The position numbers and the translations under genes were made by a program. Under the pieces are notes generated by a model that worked only from the letters and a program-made list of their open reading frames with translations, did no database searches and was not told the origin of the DNA. A stretch of 64,000 nucleotides of DNA from Ophiura sarsii (taxonomy: Eukaryota; Echinodermata; Ophiuroidea; Amphilepidida; Ophiuridae), in the NCBI GenBank assembly GCA_035610835.1, contig CM069449.1, positions 9,815,855 to 9,879,854 on the forward strand, read 5' to 3'. This document shows, piece after piece, positions 10,782 to 21,111 of this stretch. Every line of letters starts with the position of its first letter. The stretch's first letter is position 1.

Positions 10782-11439
10782 ACTGATGATGTAGTAAAAA
10801 AATATACAATCATATATGTCAAGCATACAAACATGACAAACATGACAAACAGACCATGATCTCATCACTCACCAAGGCAGGTTTTGTCAGCTGTCTGCCA
10901 TGTCCTCCAGTTTCATGTGATGTGGCTATTGGTAGCTGCTGCTTATCTAATGGAACAAGTTTTGATGACATGTTTATTATGAACCTGTCAATAACACATC
11001 TTACACAGTCCGATTGCGTTTACAAAATGCAATCATGGAAAGAATCAATGAAAGGTCACTCACAGGTCATGTGTACACAATGGTCCAACTGTTATCAGTC
11101 CTTTTCAAACTCGCCCAACACATAAAATATTTTCACATTGTTCATCCCAGTGGGTGCCGGTCAGTGAATTGTCAGAATCTGTTTCGTACGTTTGAAATTG
11201 CATACAAATACGGCATCATGGGCGGAGGAGGGCTTTTGGTATTTTGTCATAGATAAGTTTTAGCTGAGCTATAGGATTTCTGTGTATTTTGTTCCGAGGT
11301 GACTTCAGCCGTTTTTCGGGGCAAATAGTGTTAAAGAAACGGTTGATGGTGAATCTTATGATTTGCGCAATGTTGTATGCATGTATCCTGAAAAGGCTCT
11401 CTTATTTTTCATCTTTAAAAGCCGTGAAGATATTAGAAC
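10782..11439. other. No gene seen
   Basis: Frames up to 89 codons (10856-11125, plus) show no family resemblance or splice context. Left unannotated. Confidence 0.4.
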
Positions 11440-11740
11440 AAAACTTGGAGTGGTGGATCTAAATCACGTAACATGGTGTCAGATGTGGGATTTGATACTG
11501 TATGTGGTATTTGCTCCACCAGAATCCTGATTAAGCGAGATTTAATAATATGGGAGATGGTTAAGGTTATGCCTTGGGGTTTAAGATAAGCCACGGGGTG
11601 AGAGGGTGGGATTGTGTGTAATGATCAGATGAAAGTAATGTGGTTTTAGAGTCAGGGGTTAATGAAAAAATGTGATACAAAATTGCGTAACAGGGAAGGT
11701 CACGAGGTGGAATGAAATAGTAGTTTGGTATGTTAAACGA
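11440..11740 (+). repeat. Dispersed repeat, copy 1
   Basis: The segment with CACGTAACATGGTGTCAGAT, GGGAGATGGTTAAGGTTATG and GATAAGCCACGGGG is matched in reverse complement at about 20370-20690. No coding potential. Confidence 0.6.
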
Positions 11741-11746
11741 AGTGTT

Positions 11747-11830
11747 TACGTAGCCGTATACGGCTACGTAATTATGGGGTTACGTAGCCGTATACGGTTT
11801 TCCGCGCCGGGACTGTTTAGGTAGCCGTAT
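11747..11830. repeat. 24-bp perfect palindrome and GTAGCCGTATAC repeats
   Basis: 11747-11770 is TACGTAGCCGTA followed by its exact reverse complement. The half-site GTAGCCGTATAC occurs again near 11782 and 11821. No function assigned. Confidence 0.65.
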
Positions 11831-12013
11831 ACACAATGGTAGGGTAGGGCCTACTACTTTCAATCATTATTATATTATTCATACCATAGCCATATTGTGA
11901 ACTTCGTATTTTACATGAGCATATCGACCCGTTTGATTAATTTTTATAGGCATGGGCGAATATTAATGGTAAAATAATACTATTTTAACAAGCGTCTAGC
12001 GAACGACAGTGGT

Positions 12014-12318
12014 CAAGGCTCAAGATAACAGGTTTTTAACCGGGAGCTACTTTTTTCCAAAAGTAGCGCCTGGATCGTTGGATATATTGAGAACCGGGAG
12101 CTACTTTCAGTCTACCGAGAGCTAACTTTTTTTTAAATCCAGCGTGGCAGCATTGTCAACTCGAAATTAAATGTCTTGGGCAAGCTTCCCGATCGTCAAC
12201 GGGCGCTGGTTTGGACAAAATATCAGCGCCCGGTTGTTTATTTTTCAGAATTACCGGGCGCTATGGCAGAAGAACCGAGGGGTAAAAATCGCCCAGCGCC
12301 CGCTTATCTTGAGCCTTG
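12014..12318. mobile_element. 305-bp hAT MITE nested in the left TIR of another hAT element
   Basis: TIR CAAGGCTCAAGATAA, perfect over 15 bp at both ends, with 8-bp duplication ACAGTGGT at 12006-12013 and 12319-12326. The host TIR reads continuously across the site when the insert and one duplication are disregarded, as the intact right TIR shows. Interior carries repeated CCGGGAGCTACTTTT and GCGCCCGG words. Confidence 0.88.
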
Positions 12319-13031
12319 ACAGTGGTAGCACGCCAATCAAATGCTTCAGCTATTGTGTGGGCTATTGTGTCTTCAACACAATAGATCCAGTGATCGATGC
12401 AATATCGACTTATTCCCAATCGACTTTTCCCCAATTGAAGATTGATGATGATTCACCAAACGCACCACACACACGGCCGGCCGTCCAAAGCTCTGAATCG
12501 ATCACCGATTCTGTTGCCCCAGGCGCATAATTAACACTAGGTCCCTGGCTGTTTAAAATCTAAAAATGGACATCGGTAGACCAGAGAGATGTTATTACTA
12601 ATTACCTATTACACCTCCCTGGGTAGACATTAATTACAAAACCTAGTAATAAGAATAAGATTATTTTATTTTTGTTTTGCTTTATCATGTTGATTCTGTC
12701 ATTAATTTAACAGGACATTTACCAGTCAACTATTTAATAAATTATGTTTTCTGGGCACAGTGCTTGCATATGCAATGAAGTTTGAACAAGACATTTTACT
12801 TATTTATTCTTTCACCCATCCATTACCTCCTTGGTCAATCTTGATACTAGTAATAAGATTCGTGTATTCTATTCCCTCTTTTAAAATTGGAATATCAAAA
12901 AGGGACATTTATAATGTTATTTATATATTGCACGGCTTTTACATGGTTTATTACATGATGTCCATGATGGAGGACATTTTCATTTTCGCCTACCTTTAAA
13001 GTCATAGATGTTTTATTAAACTAAAATCGAA

Positions 13032-13115
13032 AAGAAAACACAAGTTCGTTTTATTATTTAAAACACAAGTTCGTTTTATTATTTAAAACACAAGTTCGTT
13101 TTATTATTTAATTAA
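13032..13115. repeat. Three tandem copies of a 27-bp unit
   Basis: AACACAAGTTCGTTTTATTA repeated three times in a row with no visible mismatch, located inside the right part of the 11988-13323 element. Confidence 0.8.
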
Positions 13116-13639
13116 GAAACAAACAATACAAACACTTTAATAATTTAACAATTTCCTTGCTCCAAACCTAAACCGATTTATGGGCCATGATATATCCACC
13201 CTGCCCTGAGCACTGAGAGTGGCAAAGTCGATATTTACAGCGATCTGGATCTATTGTGTTGAAACACACAATAGCTGAAGCATTTGATTGGCGTGCTACC
13301 ACTGTCGTTCGCTAGACGCTTGTCTATTTTAGACTACAAGTTGGCCCAAAGTTGCGCAAATGGCGTCGAATAATGATGGAGAATCTCTTGAACTCTCGGA
13401 AGGTGCAAATTTTGCAAGCTTCGCACAGTTAGACATAGCCATCCGAATATATGAGCGACTCCATTTTTGTTTGTCGAGATATCCAATTAATTAATCTGTA
13501 CGAATGCCCCCACACACACACCTAGGCCAGCTTGCACGACCTGGTCGCCATTAGGTGGGGTCGCGACCATTATTAGCGCTATCGACTAGTAAAATCGGAA
13601 GTCCTAAACACGCACACCTCAATGAGTGATTTGCAGTAG

Positions 13640-14380
13640 GAGCCAACAGAGGACAAACAAGCTAAATTATTTTGTGGTAAGGTTCAACAAGGGTCAACAA
13701 GGATAATAATCAACTAAATGATTCGGTGGTAGAGGTCAACAGGGGTCAAAAGCTCAGTGAATTTGTGGTAGTGTATTAGCAAGGATGACACAAGGGGCAC
13801 AAGGGGAGTGATTTAGCCGTAGGAGTCATCAGAGGTCAAACAAGCCAAGTGATTTTGTGATAAGGTTCAACAAGGGTCAACAGGAATAATAACAAACAAA
13901 ATGATTATGTGGTAGAGGTCAACAGGGGTCAAAGGCTCAGTGAATTTGTGGTAGAGGTCAATGAATCAGTGATTGGTAGAGTCAGCAGGATCAACGGGTC
14001 AAACAAGCTCAGTGAACTTCAAGAAGGGGTCAACAGGGGTCAAACAAGGTCAGTGATTTTGCAGTTGGGGTCAACAGTGCAATGGTCAAACAAGTGAGTG
14101 ATTTTGCAGTAGGGGTCAACTGACAGGGGTCAAACAAGTTGAGTGTTACAGTAGGGTCCAACATAACAGGAGTCAAAACGCTCAGTGGTTTTTGTGGTAG
14201 GGTTCAACAGGGTCAAACAACTCAGTGAGCTTGCATTAGGGGTCAACAGGGATCAAACAAGCTAAGCAATTTTGTGCTAGGCGTAAATAGGTGTCAAACA
14301 AACACAATTATTGTGTGGTAGGGGTCACGTAAACAGGAATGAACATGGGTTTAAAACACTCAGTGATAACATGAAGGTGA
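13640..14380. repeat. Minisatellite, about 40-bp unit, roughly 17 degenerate copies
   Basis: Units follow GGTCAACAGGGGTCAAACAA, then GCTCAGTGATTTTGTGGTAG. Length and sequence vary between copies. A 62-codon frame inside is repeat read-through. Confidence 0.8.
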
Positions 14381-15285
14381 GACTATTCCTGGTTCAAATC
14401 ACGTTACAAACACATGTTATGACAGGATTCTAAGAAATGGACTCAGAAAATAACTCCAGAACAAGCGTTCAATTTATGTTCACTTTATTTATATCAGGGC
14501 AGAGGGGGTCGATCCGATGGCAAAGGATTGAGGAAAGGCAAATATTGAAGATGGTGTATAGCAAGAGTGGTGCTACCAAGTCACCCTTTGTTGCACAATG
14601 GCTGTAGTTTGAATCACAATCCCTTATAGACACAGTTTATAATGTCTATAATATTGTCTACGTGTGCATAATCCCGCCAAAATATAATGAACCTGAATCA
14701 CACCGTGGACAGTCACAGTACACATTGGGTATCATATGTTTTGTCCAAGGGATTATGAATCAGACTACATTATCTATATACTAATTTTCGGTCCCTCGCC
14801 TGATTAGATAGTTCAATAATTATTTTGCACTCGCGTCCCTCTTCAACTGAAAAAGCGTGGTAATTGCGCCTCTAATACACGAGCTAATTAGATAGTTCAA
14901 TACCCGTTTTTCCCGTTTTCAGACATGCGCAGAAAGGATCACATGTAAAATCCAAAATGTTGAATTTATTTTACTCGGGTAGCTACTGTTCGGACACAAA
15001 TTGTGGTTTTCGGAGTGAGTGATGACATATGGTCTTCACCCAAAATATTTTCTTCGGGGATATAGCTACATTTCTGTATATGCGGCTGTTTGTTATTCTT
15101 AAAGATCGCATAGTAACAAGCATTTATACGTCCGACAAATAAAAATATTTCACGGCATTTTCTAAATGTAAACAAAAACTCTTACACATATCTTAAAGTG
15201 ACACTTTCACATTAGTAACATAGATGAATGCGACGTTTGCTAACGATAATGTATTTATTATTTGACATTCACCAAACATATAGGT
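14381..15285. other. No gene seen
   Basis: AT-rich sequence with short frames only. A diffuse inverted similarity (AATCACAATCCCTTATAGAC region against TTGTCCAAGGGATTATGAAT, about 14610-14765) may be a decayed MITE. Confidence 0.35.
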
Positions 15286-15289
15286 ATGG

Positions 15290-15630
15290 TCAAAGTACAC
15301 AAAGATAAGGAAACAAACAAACAAACAAACAAATTATAACAAACAAATGTACATAAGTATAAAATATAGATACATATATATCATATACATATACTCCTGA
15401 AGATGTACGCAACTCAAATGCAGAGTTTACAAAATTAATAACTGGACGAATGCAATCAAATTCATTAACCCTCATTATAGTCAACAAAATGTCATTGTCA
15501 TCTAAGTTATCAAGATCATATATTTCACCAATTTCAGATATCATTTGAGTACGCATAATCATTATAGAGCGGGCATTTCATAATGAAGTGAAATTCATCT
15601 TCGGTGACATTTAGAAACTGGCAGTACCAT
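15290..15630 (-). pseudogene. LINE remnant: C-terminal zinc-binding segment of a reverse transcriptase protein
   Basis: Read on the minus strand, 15625-15560 gives CQFLNVTEDEFHFIMKCPLY, the Cys-His zinc-binding motif at the end of many non-LTR retrotransposon proteins (zf-RVT type). A frame shift separates it from the 90-codon frame that follows (IGEIYDLDNLDDNDILLTIM...), which has the usual post-motif character. A (CAAA)n tract lies at 15314-15334. Clade not assigned; a short dead 3' fragment. Confidence 0.6.
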
Positions 15631-15778
15631 GTCAACCGTTTCTATGTTGTGCTGCGCGACCGCGTTTAACATGGCGAACGCGGTTCGGCGCACACGTAAT
15701 GACGCAGCACAAAAAGTGTACGCGTTTGTGGCGCAAACCGTGCACATTGTAACGGAGCAGAGTGAAAGCAGGCAGTCC

Positions 15779-16051
15779 GTACACTCTTCATGCTCTTAGA
15801 AAAAGGATGCTTCAGGCTTCAGGGGTTCTTGGCTGTCCCGCGGCCGTATGGAACCCTTTATATCACCTTAAAAGATTCCAAAAAGAACCATTTTAAGGTT
15901 CAAAATAGGCAAAATATGGGCAAACATTGGTCTTTAGAACCTCTAAAGGTTCTCTACAGAACCTTTTGGGGCCTTTAAAATCAAAGAACCTTTAAACCAT
16001 ATACGGGACAGCCAAGAACCCCTCTGAAGCACCCTTTTTCTAATAGTGTAC
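15779..16051. mobile_element. MITE with TTAGAAAAAGG termini
   Basis: Inverted ends: TTAGAAAAAGGATGCTTCAG with GGGGTTCTTGGCTGTCCCG on the left, and the same reversed on the right (CGGGACAGCCAAGAACCCC, then CCCTTTTTCTAATAGTGTAC). The interior is rich in self-complementary AAGGTTC/GAACCTT words. No coding content. Confidence 0.7.
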
Positions 16052-16074
16052 TCTAAACAACTAAAGCCACCTCC

Positions 16075-17345
16075 TCCTCTCCGCACTTGGATATAAGGGC
16101 ACATGGGGCATCTGGATAAACGGAACGTGTTTTTTGTGTGGTACATTATCATGATTATTATAGAGTGTCTTGATTATTAAGGGCATCCGTGGTATCTGGA
16201 TTACGGGGTTCACTATAATAAATTAAACGAGTCTCAAATTACCTGGATATACTATGCGCAGGTGGGCCACGTTTGATAACTGGATTTTAAGGGTGTACAC
16301 TCAGATAGTATCTCGGGAGGCTTTATAGAACACAGCAAACCTGACAAAGGGACTACATACTATACGTAAGGCCCCACATGCCTATTGAAGGAATAATGTA
16401 TTTAATGTAAATAGGCCAAACAAAACCCGGATGGCATACATTGTGCTCAAGTACAAGCGTGGAATGGTACAAGTGATCTTGATGATAGACTCCGCCGACC
16501 ATAAAACTAAACGACCGACTATAAAACTATAACGCTCAGAACGTAGGCCTATACTGAATTACCTGGATACAGTATGTGCATAATGGGCAGTGGCGACACC
16601 AGCACCAAAATGTTAAAGGAGGAAAACGGGGTGGAGGGGTAATAAAAGAAACGGGGAGACATTTAAAATCTAAATTTTAAGTAACTTTCAATTTTGACAT
16701 AAAAATTCAACTTTTTATTATTTGGGGTACAAAATAGGTAGAAACATGCGCTGACAGGAGGTAATAACTGGGGGTATTATAAACACGTTGATGGAGTAGG
16801 CCTACTTGGATTAGAAACATGGGTATCTGTATTATTTAAAAGCACATTGGGCCTAGGCTCATGGTGTATTAAGGGCACCATGTCACTTACATTATATCAA
16901 GGGCACTTTAGTACCTGAATTATTTAAGAACATACTCTTGATATTTATATAAACATTTATAACGCTTTGACCTCTGCCTATTGTGATAGGACTTTTACTG
17001 CCCGCTATCTTAGGCACCCGCGTTTAATTTACTTGAATATGATAAAGTAAGGGCACCTGGGTATCTCGAGATAACGGCACACTGCAGTGGGCCTACCTTG
17101 ATTATGTGGTATCCGGTGCATTATTAAGAGCACCTGGGGCAACTGGATTAGGGGGTAGGGCTTAGGCCTATGGGGTCCCTGGATATAATGGGACAACGGG
17201 TACCCGCATTTCAGGTCTCATGGGAGGCCTACATAGGTATCGGGAAACACAAACGTAGGCCTACCTAGATTAAGGCACATGTATACCTGGATTATCAAAA
17301 GCACCTGCGCTATTCGGATTGTTTTAATAGGGCCCCGTCTGGATT
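16075..17345. repeat. Highly degenerate repeat field: 'GGGCACCTGGGGTATCTGGATTA'-like words
   Basis: Variants of GGGCACCTGGGGTA followed by CTGGATTA recur irregularly at about 16096, 16180, 16240, 17050, 17127, 17180, 17274 and 17300. It looks like an ancient minisatellite nearly erased by mutation. No gene seen. Confidence 0.5.
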
Positions 17346-17426
17346 ATGTATACATGTAGGACATGTTCTTGATGTTATTGTATCACATTTTCTTACGCTT
17401 TGTTTACTTATTCCCCGTGAAATCTT

Positions 17427-17462
17427 CTAGCGGGTCCAGCGCGAAGCGCTGGTGCCCGCTAG
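17427..17462. repeat. GC-rich 36-nt hairpin
   Basis: CTAGCGGGTCCAGCGC faces GCGCTGGTGCCCGCTAG across a short loop, giving a near-perfect stem in AT-rich surroundings. Confidence 0.6.
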
Positions 17463-17660
17463 TATACATAATCAGGCAACAATCAATGAAAAAGCTACAT
17501 GACTTACAAATCATCAGATAGTTACAGCAAGTTGTAAGTAGTCGAATGGAGCCCTCTTTATAGTCTATACCCATTTCATCAACAATACAACCCCCTTCTC
17601 AAACCAATACATCCCGGATCAATTACAATAATCAGGACAAGAAGGAAATCTGCATGAATC

Positions 17661-18122
17661 CAGATCATTACGTTAGGGAAGTTTGTTTGTTTGTTTGTTT
17701 GCCTGTTTGTTTGTTTGTTTACACGGTCGGTCCGTACAGACACACGCTTGAGTTATAGCAGACAGATCTTTCATTTCTGTACAGAGCCAATAGCCCGGCC
17801 CAAAGAAGATTTTAAAAAGACACCACCACAATGCATTGCGTTTTTGCAAAATGCCCTAATTCTGGTCTCCAATTTGTCTCGGTTCCCATAGACATATGCA
17901 CACAATCATGGCTTCATAGCGCGTTCATCGTTGAAGCTCTTAGATTCTAGTTTACATCAATGAATAAATAACTTATCAGTGTTCCTTTGTCTTATTTCTA
18001 AAAATTAAGTGCTCGACAAATGAATCGTGTGAAAAAGCTATAGTTGGCTGGCGTTCGCGCAATGCCATTGTGGGAAGACCTTAAAATCTTCTTTGAGCCC
18101 GGCCAATAGTCAGATCATTACG
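17661..18122. mobile_element. Candidate mobile insertion flanked by 12-bp direct repeats
   Basis: CAGATCATTACG occurs at 17661-17672 and 18111-18122. Inside, a (GTTT)n tract sits next to the left repeat, as expected for the tail of a minus-strand retroposon. Inverted arms (about 17785-17842 and 18054-18109, sharing CAAAGAAGATTTTAA) give foldback character. The mechanism is ambiguous. Confidence 0.45.
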
Positions 18123-18235
18123 GAACCATATGGCAACATACAAGTTTGTCTTTGTTAAAGACACCTCGCAACATTACCTGTCGAGCGCCGAGCGAAGCGA
18201 GATGTATGCCGACCTGTCGACCGCCGAACACCTTG

Positions 18236-19860
18236 ATATCTAATAGATCCCAGAGTATTACAAATGATTTGTCCGTCACATAACTATTTACACACATACA
18301 TTATAAAATGAATTGACACTTATATATTGTGAAATAGATCAATTGTGCAAAAGATTATTTGTTCATAACATGCATAAATTGGCATAGAATGACTACAATT
18401 CAGCTGATTTTTAATCAACTATCACACTTTAAAAACATATATTTTATATACATCATTTGAACATATCGTCAAATTTTATCTGAAGTCGACGTTTGGATGA
18501 GCCAAAAGGGCTGCACGCAGTGGCACTGTGATGATCGGCATTTTTGCACTGCTGCCCAAACTTTCACCACGAGTATGACCCTTGACTATTCAATAGATAC
18601 CAGAGTTGTAAATGATTTGTCCGTCACCTAACTATTTACACACATACATTTTGGATTGAATTTAACACTTAAAATGCAAGAGAAATCCGAAAACGGATTA
18701 TTAAGTTGATAACACTTATGTGAAAACGATCGATTGTGCAAAAGATGATTTGATCATAAAATTCATAAATTGCCATAGAATGACTACAATCCAACTGATT
18801 AATCAACTATCACAATTTTGTTCACGATTTTTTTAAACATCATTTCAACAGATCGTCAACTTTCATCTGAAGTCAATTATTGGATAAGCCAAAAGGACTG
18901 CACGCAGTAGAACTGTGATGGTCTGTATGTTTGCACTGCTGCCCAAACTTACACCACGAGTATGATCCTTGACTAGCCAATAGATACAAGAGTAATTGCA
19001 TACGATTTGTCCGTCACCTAACTATTTACACACATACATTTTGGATTGAATTAACAATTTAAAATGCAAGAGAAATCCTAAAACGGATTATTATTGAGTT
19101 GATAACACTCAATTGTAATGGATAAATTGTGCAAAAGACTTTTTATCATAATGCACATGTAAATATAAATTGGCATAGAAAGACTATAATCCATCTGATT
19201 AACCCAATATCACAATTTATAAAAAGTATTATTTGAACAGATCGTCCACTTTCATCTGGAGTCAACAGTTGGAAAAAAGTGCTGTGTAATGGTAGCACGC
19301 TATAGCTCTGTGATGATTATTCTTGCACTGTTACCCGAAGTTAAACCACAAGAAATGATTCTTGACTATCCAATAGATTCCATAGTAATTACAAATGATT
19401 TGTCCGTCACCTAACTATTTACACACACCCCCACACACATTTTGGATTGTATTAATACTTACAATGCAAGAGAAATCCTAAAACGGATTGTCTGATTATT
19501 AAGTTTATGACACCTATGTAAAATAGATAAATTTGGAAAAAGATTATTTTATCATAATGTATATATAAGTATAAATTGGCATGCAATGACTACAATCCAA
19601 CTGATTAATCACATCGTTTGAACACAAAATACTGCATCGTTTGAAAATATCGGCAACATTCATCTTGAGTCAACAGTTGGATAAGCCACAACAAGTGCTT
19701 TATAATAGTAACATGATATTGCTCTGTGAGGATATGTATTCTTGCACTGTTGCTCCAACTTAAACCACAAGAAATGATCCTTGACTATCCAATAGATCCA
19801 AGAGTTATGATTTTTTACGTCACCTTTGTCATTCCATACATAAATATCGAATAAAATTCA
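18236..19860. repeat. Satellite-like tandem array, 350-420-bp unit, four to five copies
   Basis: The block CAATAGATACCAGAGTTGTA, then ATGATTTGTCCGTCACCTAA and CTATTTACACACATACATTT recurs at about 18240, 18590, 18978, 19370 and 19790. Each time it is followed by GCAAGAGAAATCC, then a GATCGTCAACTTTCATCTG-like block. Divergence between units is moderate. Confidence 0.8.
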
Positions 19861-20090
19861 CACTACCAAAAAACCTAAAACAGATTGACTGATAATAAAA
19901 TTGATTTTTATATTGCTACAGTACTACGCAAATTATACATACTAGAACACCAACAAAATGAAACAACACTTGATGCATAAGTGTTGGAAGATTTACCACG
20001 AAATTGGTAAGAATACATTTATGAATTAAAATATAATGCATAGGCCTATTTTCTGAACTGAAATTGAATTATTCCCGCCATTGCCCAAGC

Positions 20091-20360
20091 CAGTAGCGTA
20101 GCCCCCCCCCCCCCCCCTGACAAAAGAAATCCTTTAAAAAACACCTTAAAACACCCTTTGTGCCCCCGCCCCAAACCCTATTGTGCCCCGCCCCATTCTC
20201 CGGATGTAGTGTGTATAGGCATTATGACAAGTTACATGGACCATTTTTCGAGCGCGTTTTGTGTAAAACCCCGCTGCAAAACACAAATTGGGGCAACCTT
20301 TTACGAAAATTTCGGAAATCTTGCCTCCACCCCCTGAAAAAAATCCTAGCTACGCCACTG
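20091..20360. mobile_element. 270-bp hAT MITE (CAGTGGCGTAGC family)
   Basis: Ends CAGTAGCGTAGC and GCTACGCCACTG, flanked by exact 8-bp duplications GCCCAAGC (20083-20090 and 20361-20368). A poly-C run follows the left TIR. Frames across it are not genes. Confidence 0.88.
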
Positions 20361-20369
20361 GCCCAAGCT

Positions 20370-20690
20370 ATATCCCACACTATTTCAGTCCCTCCCTGTT
20401 TAATACGCAATTTAGTATCATTTAAATCAGGACTCTGGTGTGAGCTACTACATCTGACACCATGTTACGCGATTTAGATTCACCATACCATGTTTTGTTC
20501 TTTAATCAGAAACCACATTATTTCATTACCTCATGACCCTCGATTATTCCATATTGCTTCATTAACCCCCCTATCTCCCATACCACATTACTTCATCCCC
20601 CCCCCCCCCCCCCCCCCGCCCCACGGCTTATCTCAACCCGAAGGCCTAACCATAACCATCTCCCGTAGTACAGCGTATTTCTCCATTATT
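20370..20690 (-). repeat. Dispersed repeat, copy 2
   Basis: Reverse-complement match to 11440-11740, including CATCTGACACCATGTTACG and the CACGGCTTATCTCAACCC block. It holds a C run at about 20600-20617. Confidence 0.6.
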
Positions 20691-21111
20691 TGCCCGCCCG
20701 CTTGTGTGCGCGCGTCTATTTTTATGTTGCACAATACATACAATATTACGCAAATTATAACTTAACACTATAAAATTGTCAGCTTATATTTACACACAGC
20801 AAGTTACTGTAGACTCAAACGGTTTTTTTTTTAATTTGAAACTATGCCTGGCAAAAGTATCTAGCTAAATGGCTAACATGGTTCTAATGGGGTTCAAACA
20901 CTGCCATAATTGGCAGTTAACATTCCTAGCTTCAACAAAGTTTGCTGCTACAAAAGGTCATTTACAACATATAGAGCTCCTGCATCTATGTACAAACCAT
21001 CCATCAATATCATAATTATTAACCATTGTTAATGCCTCTTTTTGGCTACGTTAAATAGTTAAATAGTGCAAATGTGTATGTATTGGAAGTGGTATGCCAA
21101 GTGCCATTTTC
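20691..21111. other. Downstream flank of the GPCR gene; no gene seen
   Basis: This would contain the 3' untranslated region of the minus-strand GPCR. I see no strong AATAAA on the minus strand close to the stop; a weak ATTAAA variant lies near 20831. Confidence 0.35.

Larger units (their letters stand above)
11988..13323. mobile_element. hAT-type element with long TIRs, carrying a nested hAT MITE
   Basis: Left end ACAAGCGTCTAGCGAACGAC, right end its reverse complement. The TIR continues about 60 bp once the insertion at 12014-12318 is ignored. It is flanked by CTATTTTA at 11980-11987 and 13324-13331, an exact 8-bp duplication. About 1.0 kb without the nested element. No transposase; frames of 119 and 79 codons inside resemble nothing I know. 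Confidence 0.8.

Noticed and set aside
15659..15800. Short GC-rich frame starting ATGGCGAACGCGG on the plus strand
   Set aside because: About 40 codons, no splice partner, adjacent to a MITE; insufficient support.
18236..19860. CRISPR-like array
   Set aside because: Units are about 390 bp and diverged, with no short identical repeats or spacers; the context is eukaryotic. The same holds for the minisatellites at 13.6, 48 and 57 kb.
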